From DASQDN01 sp035630195 (GTDB lineage Bacteria > Acidobacteriota > Terriglobia > Bryobacterales > Bryobacteraceae), in the NCBI GenBank assembly GCA_035630195.1, contig DASQLD010000577.1, forward strand, positions 1-11,924: a stretch of DNA of 11,924 bases, in the 5' to 3' direction. The notes below the pieces were generated by a model. The model was not told the DNA's origin. It did no database searches and saw only the letters and a program-made list of their open reading frames with translations. How positions within the stretch are numbered: position 1 is the stretch's first letter; each line of letters opens with the position of its first letter. This document shows positions 1-5,254 of this stretch, piece after piece. A program made the translations under genes and the position numbers.

Positions 1-51
1 TGGGGGACTTGGGAAGCGAAGAAATACTAGGGATGAGGAGTTTAGAGGTAG

Positions 52-79
52 AAAAGGAGAGGCTGTTTCCAGCCTCTCC
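52..79 (-). terminator. Rho-independent terminator of the radical SAM gene
   Basis: Read on the minus strand, positions 79-56 form a perfect 10-bp GC-rich stem (arms 56-65 and 70-79) closed by a GAAA tetraloop of the stable GNRA type. It is followed directly by four Ts (55-52). It begins 14 bases after the TAA stop of the radical SAM gene, so that gene very probably ends its transcript here. The remaining bases at the left edge of the window (1-51) show nothing I can name. Confidence 0.92.
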
Positions 80-93
80 CGCATTCATGGTAA

Positions 94-2199
94 TTAGTCG
101 CCGAAGCTGCCCACTTCTTCTTCCTTCTTTGCCGGAGCCACCGCAGGAGCAATCGCGGTGAGCGGTACGAAACCACCCTCGGCTTCTTTCTCGCCGAGAA
201 CATGCTTGCGATACAGCTTCTCCATCTCGCGGTCCTTGGCTTCCTGCGCGATCTTCTGCTTTTCGTCGCGAGCCCGAACCTTCTCTTCGCGAGCGTTCTT
301 GGCTACACCGATCGCGTCCAGATCCTTCTGACGGCCACGCTCCACGTCGTCGCTGTTCAAGACAAGCTTGTGGCTCGGATCTTCCAGCGCAACCTTTCTG
401 CCGCCGGCGAAGATCTCGTGCTTGCCCTTTTCTGCATACCACTTGGTCAGGGTAGCAGTCATGTGCATCTTCTCGATGATGTTGCGCCAGCCCACACCGG
501 TGTTGTAGGCGCAGAAGCTGATCTCGCCTTCTTGCGTCGCGTATGGGATGATGCACTGCTCGGTGCGGCGGAAGTCGTAGTTAAAGAGATCCTGGAACCA
601 CATTCCCGCAATGAACAGGAAGTTCCAGCGATCCTGACGGCGGCGCTCGATGTCGTCCATCGTGCGCGCTTTACCGACCTTACCGTAGTTGCGGCCCGTT
701 GCGTTGAAGCTCTTGTCGAACTTCTTCAGAAGATCGCTGAGCTTGAAATGCGTCGGGGACTGGAACGGGTCGTAATTACGAACCGTGGCCAGCGCCATAC
801 CGACAACACTCCAGAATTTGCTCCTGGCGCCATCGTTGATCCTCGCGACGTCCTTGGCGAGTTGCTCGCCGTTCAAGAACTGGGTGACCGGCTTCGCTTC
901 CTTCGTTTCCTTGTCAATCATCACCGCGAATCCGATACCGCAGTTCGGGTGACAACCGCAATTCAACTGACCCCATTCCGCTTGGGGACCGTGCGTCAGA
1001 TCCGCCCAATCGGAGAAGGTGCCCATGAAGGAAATAGGAAACCAGTCGCGAGTGGGCTCACCCAAACCGACCTGATTCTTCACGTCGTGCGCGAGGTGCG
1101 ACAGCGTGTAACGTTGTGCGGCGCGGCGGTCATCCGTCACAGCTTCATCGCGCCCGGTGAAGGATACCGGCTGGAAGCTGAGGAACGAGATGATTTTGGG
1201 ATTGTCGAGCGCGAAGCGGATTACCGCTCCCACCTGCTCGTTGTTGATTCCGTTGATGATCGTGATAACCGGAACGATATCGACACCGGCGTTATGCAGG
1301 TTGTGGATCGCCTTCAACTTAACATCGAACAAGTTGCCGACCAGGCGATGCGAATTGGCTTCGTTTCCGATACCGTCGAATTGAAGATAGGCATACCGAA
1401 GACCGGCTTCGGCCGCTTGCTTACAGAACTCCGGGCTCTTGGCGAACTCGATACCGTTGGTCGCCGCCTGAACGCTGTTATAGCCAACCTTCACGGCATA
1501 ACGGACTGCATCGAGGAAGTAGGGCGACAGAGTCGGCTCACCACCGGAGAACTGAACAGACATCTGCCGGCGCGGTTTGATCGAAACCGCGTTGTCCAAC
1601 ATTGTCTTAATGTCTTCCCACGTCAATTCGTGGACAAATCCAACCTGGTTGGCGTCCATGAAGCACGGGTCGCACATCATGTTGCAACGATTGGTCAAAT
1701 CGATGGTCAGCACCGATCCGCGACCATGCTTTACCGTGCTCGACCCGTGGTTGTGGAGCTTTTCGTCAGCGTGCGCGCGGATGTCGCGGCCCGGGAAGCA
1801 CTCTTCCAGGTGACGGAAGAAGGCCGTGTCGATGGCCATCACGTCTTCGAAGTGTCCGTGCTTCGGGCAATCCTTAACCATCAGGATCTTGCCGTCGCGC
1901 TCGATAATCTGCGCCTTGATCTCGCCAACCTTTTCATTCAAAAGGATTTGATGAGGCAGCTTACCATCGATAATCTGCTGCCGGATCTCCGGTACGCAAC
2001 GCGGGCAGAGCGAATCGGTCTGTCGAGGCCATCCGAGCGGCGGCTTGGTCTTCTCCCAGGACTTAAGCAGCGGCTTCTCGGACCACTTCGGCGTAAAGGA
2101 CGGGTTCTGATTAACGGAATTGGCTTTGTCGAAGACTTGCCAAGCCGCATTGGCGGCGTACGTCAGGGCCTTTTCAGCGTACTTTATGGGTTTGTGCAT
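94..2199 (-). CDS. Radical SAM protein of the tetraether synthase (Tes/MJ0619) family
   Basis: 701 aa. The sequence shows an N-terminal metal-site region with CPRC (65-68) and CPKHG (111-115), then the radical SAM core with CNMMCDPC (172-179, cluster ligands C172/C176/C179), SGGEP (218-222), ATNGI, YLQFDG (271-276) and FQPVSFTGR (342-350). CGCHPNC follows (414-420), then a C-terminal block with FQDLFNYDF (535-543), C549 and C563 in SFCAYNTG. This order and these motifs match, from memory, the archaeal Tes/MJ0619 family, which couples two lipid tails by a radical carbon-carbon bond. In a bacterium a related role would be membrane-spanning lipids such as iso-diabolic acid or branched GDGTs; that is inference. 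The first 60 residues could be membrane-associating helix, and residues about 618-669 are a highly charged probable coiled coil. An in-frame TAG two codons upstream fixes the start, and AAAGGA lies 13 bases before the ATG, a long spacing. The alternative is a radical SAM methylase or other modification enzyme of the same family. Confidence 0.93.
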   Translation of the reverse strand: MHKPIKYAEKALTYAANAAWQVFDKANSVNQNPSFTPKWSEKPLLKSWEKTKPPLGWPRQTDSLCPRCVPEIRQQIIDGKLPHQILLNEKVGEIKAQIIERDGKILMVKDCPKHGHFEDVMAIDTAFFRHLEECFPGRDIRAHADEKLHNHGSSTVKHGRGSVLTIDLTNRCNMMCDPCFMDANQVGFVHELTWEDIKTMLDNAVSIKPRRQMSVQFSGGEPTLSPYFLDAVRYAVKVGYNSVQAATNGIEFAKSPEFCKQAAEAGLRYAYLQFDGIGNEANSHRLVGNLFDVKLKAIHNLHNAGVDIVPVITIINGINNEQVGAVIRFALDNPKIISFLSFQPVSFTGRDEAVTDDRRAAQRYTLSHLAHDVKNQVGLGEPTRDWFPISFMGTFSDWADLTHGPQAEWGQLNCGCHPNCGIGFAVMIDKETKEAKPVTQFLNGEQLAKDVARINDGARSKFWSVVGMALATVRNYDPFQSPTHFKLSDLLKKFDKSFNATGRNYGKVGKARTMDDIERRRQDRWNFLFIAGMWFQDLFNYDFRRTEQCIIPYATQEGEISFCAYNTGVGWRNIIEKMHMTATLTKWYAEKGKHEIFAGGRKVALEDPSHKLVLNSDDVERGRQKDLDAIGVAKNAREEKVRARDEKQKIAQEAKDREMEKLYRKHVLGEKEAEGGFVPLTAIAPAVAPAKKEEEVGSFGD

Positions 2200-2234
2200 C
2201 GGCTATAGCGAATCCTTTAGTGTTTTCTTATGTT

Positions 2235-2284
2235 TAACGGCGGTCCTGGGGAAAATTCTTAGAAAGTGAATACTTTCGCCGTTA
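2235..2284 (-). repeat. Nested inverted repeat in the radical SAM leader
   Basis: An outer perfect 8-bp inverted repeat pairs TAACGGCG (2235-2242) with CGCCGTTA (2277-2284). Inside it, GAAAGT (2262-2267) and ACTTTC (2272-2277) form a 6-bp hairpin with a 4-base loop. The two stems share base 2277, so they could be alternatives or stack. The structure ends about 17 bases before the putative AAAGGA ribosome binding site, where it could affect translation or stability. No T-run follows on the minus strand, so it does not look like a terminator. Function unknown. Confidence 0.5.
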
Positions 2285-2298
2285 TCACACGAAGTATA

Positions 2299-2380
2299 CC
2301 GTTCACCCCGGGAGGGGGCTAGAGTTTGTCGCTCAATCGTAGTTCAGGCGGGTTGTATGGAGAAATACTGGGGTGAACGG
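2299..2380. repeat. Perfect 11-bp inverted repeat, arms 61 bases apart
   Basis: CCGTTCACCCC at 2299-2309 and GGGGTGAACGG at 2370-2380 are exact reverse complements. They lie between the thioesterase stop and the radical SAM leader. They could be paired operator half-sites, the base of a long RNA stem, or ends of a tiny degenerate element. I see no flanking target-site duplication and no T tract, which argues against a mobile element and an intrinsic terminator. Confidence 0.5.
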
Positions 2381-2392
2381 ATGCCGCTCCGA

Positions 2393-2896
2393 TCATGGTT
2401 TCTCCTGCTTTTTCTGTGAGAGACGATACTCCCGCCGGATGAACGCAGCCTCGTAACGTCGTTTTTCTTCCTGCGTCTCCGGCAGGACCGGAGGCACCGG
2501 AACTCTCTCATTATTAGGACCCAACGCGACAAAAGTCAGATACGCCGAGGACGTGTGGCGGCGAACACCCGTACCCAAATCCTCCACCCACACCTTCACC
2601 CCGACTTCCATCGACGTACGGAACGCGCGATTGACCGACGACTTCAGGATGATCAATTGCCCGATATGGACCGGGTGCAGGAAGGTCATCGAATCGACCG
2701 AAGCCGTCACGACCGGACACCGAGAATGGCGTGCGGCCGCCAAGGCTCCAGCCAGATCGACCAAGTGCATCACGCGTCCGCCGAGCAAGTTGCCGAGCGG
2801 GTTCGCATCGTTCGGCAGCGCGATCTCCAAGTAGTCAGAGGCCGACTCGCGGACGGGTCGGGGAACGAGTTCCGGTGTGATCACCTCGCGGCCCAC
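2393..2896 (-). CDS. Acyl-CoA thioesterase, hotdog fold (YciA/ACOT type)
   Basis: 167 aa from the chosen GTG start. The hotdog signature is clear: LPNDANPLGNLLGGRVM (27-43) followed by VDLAGA (46-51), then ASVDSMTFLHPVHIGQ (65-80) and the VGVKVWVEDL strand (98-107). Asn32 and Asp47 occupy the positions of the conserved polar residues of this family, which hydrolyses acyl-CoA to fatty acid and CoA in the cytoplasm. The C-terminal 30 residues are charged and probably helical. Two GTG starts are possible. The one at 2896 has a perfect GGAGGT nine bases upstream. The one at 2884 gives a GTGA overlap with the upstream stop but has no such site. Longer upstream readings run through the neighbouring gene in another frame and are not protein-like. 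It is translated after, and probably coupled to, the Cys-motif gene. The acyl substrate cannot be read from the sequence. Confidence 0.92.
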   Translation of the reverse strand: MGREVITPELVPRPVRESASDYLEIALPNDANPLGNLLGGRVMHLVDLAGALAAARHSRCPVVTASVDSMTFLHPVHIGQLIILKSSVNRAFRTSMEVGVKVWVEDLGTGVRRHTSSAYLTFVALGPNNERVPVPPVLPETQEEKRRYEAAFIRREYRLSQKKQEKP

Positions 2897-3207
2897 TCGC
2901 AGAACACCTCCGCCTGTCGCGCTAAAGTGCCTGTTAATGTGGCGACGTCGCCATGACGAATCGGAAGATACTCGCGCTCGAGAATATAAATGGTTCGATC
3001 CCCGAGCTTGGTAAACCGAACAGCATCGGAGCGCGAATCGGACGGAAAGGCGTCGCAAGTCCCTCGGCCATAGCCGAAATTGCAGACTTCCATGGATGCC
3101 TCCCCTCCGACATCGCAGCGACCTTCGTACATAACTCCTAGCGGAGCGCGTGCCGGCTGCCTCACGCCTTCTGCCTTTGACGTCGGAAAGAAGTACGGGC
3201 ATGCCAT
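2881..3207 (-). CDS. Small conserved-looking protein with a four-cysteine pattern, function unknown
   Basis: 108 aa. It begins MACPYFFPTS, and its cysteines are Cys3, Cys31 (EGRC), Cys42 and Cys51 (CNFGYGRGTC), plus Cys103 near the end. The spacing of the first four would suit a zinc site or an iron-sulphur cluster. It also has DAVRFTKL (61-68) and YILEREYLPIRHG (74-86). From memory, proteins with this CPxF...GRC...CNxGYxxGxC...DAVRF layout recur in acidobacterial genomes without a known role; I cannot verify this here. The gene overlaps the thioesterase start by 16 bases and is almost certainly co-transcribed with it. In-frame ATGs upstream at 3237, 3255 and 3270 exist, but the MACP start fits the remembered family start. 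Codon frame and sensible composition support it over the competing frame in the same DNA. Confidence 0.75.
   Translation of the reverse strand: MACPYFFPTSKAEGVRQPARAPLGVMYEGRCDVGGEASMEVCNFGYGRGTCDAFPSDSRSDAVRFTKLGDRTIYILEREYLPIRHGDVATLTGTLARQAEVFCEWAAR
2906..2911 (-). promoter_or_regulatory. Ribosome binding site that sets the thioesterase start
   Basis: GGAGGT on the minus strand lies nine bases before the GTG at 2896-2894. It sits inside the last codons of the upstream Cys-motif gene, so ribosomes finishing that gene would be near the thioesterase start. Confidence 0.7.
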
Positions 3208-3213
3208 GGCGCG

Positions 3214-3220
3214 TATATTA
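3214..3220. promoter_or_regulatory. Possible shared -10 element between divergent genes
   Basis: Only 28 bases separate the preferred starts of the Cys-motif gene (minus) and the TPR gene (plus). TATATTA here reads as TATATT on the plus strand and TAATAT on the minus strand, both close to the -10 consensus. The spacing would give a leaderless or nearly leaderless minus transcript. I see no matching -35 at the usual distance on either strand, so this is weak. Confidence 0.25.
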
Positions 3221-3235
3221 CCATGTGACCTGAAC

Positions 3236-3547
3236 ATGGCTTCCAACCGGTTAGACATTCTGAAAAGCATGCTCGAGCAGGATCCTTCAAGCGCGTTCGC
3301 GCGCTATGGCCTCGCAATGGAATACGTAAATCTCGGCCGCTTCGACGAAGCGATGGACGAGTTCCATTCCCTTCTCGGATCGAACCCGGATTACTCAGCG
3401 GGCTACTTCCATGGCGGCCGCACGCTGGAGCGCATGGGCAAGATCGACGAAGCGCGCGTGATGTATGAAAAAGGAATCGAAGTCACGGCGCGCACAGGCG
3501 ATGCGCACACGCGGAGTGAATTGCAGGCGGCGCTAGATCTTCTGTAG
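3236..3547 (+). CDS. Small tetratricopeptide repeat (TPR) protein
   Basis: 103 aa, about three helical hairpins. The TPR pattern is visible in SSAFARYGLAMEYVNLGRFDEAMDEFHSLL (18-47) and in the next unit, SAGYFHGGRTLERMGKIDEARVMYEKGIEV, with the usual small residues and the Pro between units (NPDY). Such proteins are protein-protein scaffolds, and no signal peptide or membrane segment is seen, so it is probably cytoplasmic. An alternative in-frame ATG at 3206 would add ten residues and overlap the start of the divergent Cys-motif gene. I prefer 3236 because the extra residues do not look like TPR, but neither start has a Shine-Dalgarno sequence. The last 15 bases overlap the end of the convergent Uma2 gene. 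Confidence 0.8.
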   Translation: MASNRLDILKSMLEQDPSSAFARYGLAMEYVNLGRFDEAMDEFHSLLGSNPDYSAGYFHGGRTLERMGKIDEARVMYEKGIEVTARTGDAHTRSELQAALDLL

Positions 3548-4081
3548 ATCGAAGATATCCGTCAACGCGAGCCGAACACCAGGGACTACCGAAAGTTCGA
3601 CTATATCTCCCATCTCATAATGACGAGTCTCTCCCGAGCTTGTGATTACTCGAATCGCCTGAAGTGAAGGGTATACGATCCAAAACTCACGGCATCCATG
3701 CCGCAGGCAAGTACGTTCTCTGCGTTCAAATTCGGAGGCGGTGTTCGAAGGAGACTCCACTTCGATCACAAGATCGGGCGCGCCAATCAGATTGTCATCG
3801 AGCGGTGTGGCATCCCAGCGGCTCTGTGTAACAAAAGCGACGTCCGCAGCCCATAGGTTATATTCCGGCATCGGTCGAAACGCAAATTCCGTTCCTACGG
3901 GCCCGTGCTTCTGCAACTGGGGCATCAAAAGATTCAAAATCCGAGCCTGAATGCCCCAATGCCGCTTCTTTGGATACGTCATCTCGAACACCTCACCGTC
4001 ATGCAGTTCCATCCGCACACCAGGCCTATCCGGCAGCGCTCGAAACTCCTCGACGGTCATCTGTCCGACTGTCGTGCCCAT
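3533..4081 (-). CDS. Uma2 family (DUF820) PD-(D/E)XK nuclease-like protein, copy 2
   Basis: 182 aa, the usual length for Uma2/DUF820 proteins. Family features are the N-terminal MTVEEFRALP (8-17), MELHDGEVFEM (24-34) with Glu25, NLWAADVAFV (75-84) with Asp80, GAPDLVIEVESPSNT (100-114) with Asp103 and Glu107, and REFWIVYPSLQ (131-141). These acidic residues match the restriction-endonuclease-like fold, but no specific activity is established for the family. It starts two bases after the stop of the paralogous gene upstream, so translation is very probably coupled. It aligns with that neighbour without gaps over about 180 residues at roughly 67% identity by my count (121 of 180). The C-terminal end overlaps the convergent TPR gene by 15 bases. 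The lysine often found after the SPS motif is here within an arginine-rich stretch (EFERRERTC). Confidence 0.9.
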   Translation of the reverse strand: MGTTVGQMTVEEFRALPDRPGVRMELHDGEVFEMTYPKKRHWGIQARILNLLMPQLQKHGPVGTEFAFRPMPEYNLWAADVAFVTQSRWDATPLDDNLIGAPDLVIEVESPSNTASEFERRERTCLRHGCREFWIVYPSLQAIRVITSSGETRHYEMGDIVELSVVPGVRLALTDIFDLQKI

Positions 4082-4083
4082 AC

Positions 4084-4635
4084 CTATATTTTCTCGTCTG
4101 AAGCAAAGATGTCATCCACGGCAACCGTGACGCCGGGTGCAACCGTGAGATCGATCGAATCTCCGCGCTCAAGACGCTTCACTTTTCCATCCGCAGTGGC
4201 CACTCGAACCAGCTGCAGAGATGGATAGACTACCCAAAATTCTTGGCAACCTTTGCCAAGACAAATCTTCTCGCGTTTTTCGAACTCCGGAGCCGTGTTC
4301 GAGGGCGACTCCACTTCTATGACCAAATCCGGAGCCCCTCGCAAGTTGTCATTGCGATCCATCAACATGATCCGATCGTGTCGGACGAACGCGACATCTG
4401 CTGCCCAAAGGTTGTATTCAGGCATCGGTCGAAACGCAAATTCCATTCCAACCCGTCCGTACTTCTGCAGTTGAGGCTTCAACAGATCCATGATCCGATC
4501 CTGAATATCCCAATGCCGCTTCTTCGGATACGCGATCTCAAACAACTCGCCGTCATGCAGTTCCATGCGCACACCGGGCTTATCCGGCAGCGCTCGATAC
4601 TCCGCGACGGTGATGTGTCCGACTGTCGTATCCAT
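4084..4635 (-). CDS. Uma2 family (DUF820) PD-(D/E)XK nuclease-like protein, copy 1
   Basis: 183 aa, a full-length Uma2 domain: ITVAEYRALP (8-17), MELHDGELFEI (24-34), NLWAADVAFV (75-84), GAPDLVIEVESPSNT (100-114), EFEKREKICLGKGCQEFWVVYP (117-138). Glu25, Asp80, Asp103 and Glu107 are the candidate active-site acids, and Lys120 or Lys123 could be the basic residue. It is the first of two tandem paralogues. The region 81-100 differs most between the copies (RHDRIMLMDRN here against TQSRWDATPLD), while the motifs are identical. AGGA seven bases before the ATG is a good ribosome binding site and lies directly after the HAD gene stop, 12 bases upstream. The three genes therefore look like one operon. 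Its biological role is unknown. Confidence 0.9.
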   Translation of the reverse strand: MDTTVGHITVAEYRALPDKPGVRMELHDGELFEIAYPKKRHWDIQDRIMDLLKPQLQKYGRVGMEFAFRPMPEYNLWAADVAFVRHDRIMLMDRNDNLRGAPDLVIEVESPSNTAPEFEKREKICLGKGCQEFWVVYPSLQLVRVATADGKVKRLERGDSIDLTVAPGVTVAVDDIFASDEKI

Positions 4636-4647
4636 GTCCTAATCCTA

Positions 4648-5253
4648 CTACCACTCAACCCCACGCAACCGTAGCTCCCGCTCGATCTGCGCCTGACTTT
4701 CAAACTGCACGGCATCGATCCCAGCGGCCTTCGCGCCTTCCACATACGCCGGAATATCGTCAGTGAAAAAGCACTCGTTAGGAGCCGCTTCCGCATGCTT
4801 CAGCGCTTCTGCGTAGATTGCAGGCGACGGCTTCAATGCGCCAACCTTGTGCGAAAGCACCTTGTGATGGAAGTGCCGCAACAGCGGATACGCAGCGCTC
4901 ACCATCTCGAAATGAATCGCATTCGTATTCGACAACAGGAGCAATCGATACCGCTTGCGCAAGGCGACAACGAACTCCTCCGAAATCAACGTATCCGGCA
5001 GAAAAATCGAGCTCCAGATGTCGCAGAACTTCGGATAATCCACATCCAGTTCCAGAACGTCGCTGATCTCTTGCACGAACGCTTCGGGATTGAGCTTGCC
5101 TTCTTCAAAGCGTGTGACCAAATCGCATCCGCGGAGACGCTCCGGAATGTCCGAGGCCGCATACTTGCAAAGCGGAGCCATGCGATCGTATCCGCGCTGG
5201 AAATCAAAGGGTATGATCACTTTACCCATGTCAAATATGATGGTTCTGATCAT
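4648..5253 (-). CDS. HAD superfamily subfamily IA phosphatase (YihX-like)
   Basis: 201 aa. All four HAD motifs are present: motif I FDMGKVI with nucleophile Asp8, motif II LLSNTN with Ser108, motif III Lys141 in ALKPSP, and motif IV FTDD (Asp165/Asp166). Gly10 stands where many HAD enzymes have a second Asp. This is normal for the YihX group (FDLGNVI), which includes a sugar-phosphate phosphatase, so it is not a defect. The helical cap lies at about 15-100. The product is probably a cytosolic hydrolase of a small phosphorylated metabolite, substrate unknown. I chose the ATG at 5253 because motif I must sit near the N terminus and GGGAG lies seven bases upstream. A longer reading to 5304 adds 17 residues not typical of the family. 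It heads an operon with two Uma2 genes. Confidence 0.9.
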   Translation of the reverse strand: MIRTIIFDMGKVIIPFDFQRGYDRMAPLCKYAASDIPERLRGCDLVTRFEEGKLNPEAFVQEISDVLELDVDYPKFCDIWSSIFLPDTLISEEFVVALRKRYRLLLLSNTNAIHFEMVSAAYPLLRHFHHKVLSHKVGALKPSPAIYAEALKHAEAAPNECFFTDDIPAYVEGAKAAGIDAVQFESQAQIERELRLRGVEW

Positions 5254-5254
5254 G
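5251..5254. other. Overlapping divergent start codons (CATG)
   Basis: The minus-strand HAD ATG occupies 5253-5251 and the most likely plus-strand serine hydrolase ATG occupies 5252-5254, so two divergent genes share the tetranucleotide CATG. Each promoter and 5' leader must then lie inside the other gene. The HAD ribosome binding site GGGAG (5261-5265) lies within the signal peptide codons of the hydrolase. If the hydrolase starts at 5237 or 5240 instead, the overlap is longer. Confidence 0.6.

Larger units (their letters stand above)
2200..2392 (-). promoter_or_regulatory. Leader/intergenic region upstream of the radical SAM gene
   Basis: This is a 193-base stretch between the thioesterase stop and the radical SAM start, both on the minus strand. 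It contains two inverted repeats, listed separately, and the presumed ribosome binding sequence AAAGGA (2213-2218). A TATACT hexamer on the minus strand (2298-2293) could be a -10 element, but I see no convincing -35 at the right distance. No good ORF is present. The region probably holds the promoter and untranslated leader of the radical SAM gene, though read-through from the thioesterase gene cannot be excluded because no T-tract terminator is visible. Confidence 0.5.

Noticed and set aside
202..2208. Very long open frame (668 codons) on the plus strand opposite the radical SAM gene
   Set aside because: It lies antisense to a gene with complete family motifs, shows no recognisable domain and has the Arg/Val/Leu/Ala-rich composition typical of antisense frames in GC-rich coding DNA.
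2299..2380. Interpretation of the 11-bp inverted repeat as ends of a miniature transposable element
   Set aside because: No target-site duplication flanks it and only one copy is visible in the window; it is kept only as an unexplained repeat.
2897..3202. N-terminal extension of the thioesterase frame up to 3202
   Set aside because: This part reads as an Arg- and Ser-rich, motif-free sequence in an alternate frame of the Cys-motif gene, whereas a strong ribosome binding site supports the GTG at 2896.
5090..5251. N-terminal extension of the serine hydrolase to 5090
   Set aside because: It is antisense to the HAD gene and would bury the signal peptide behind about 50 basic residues.
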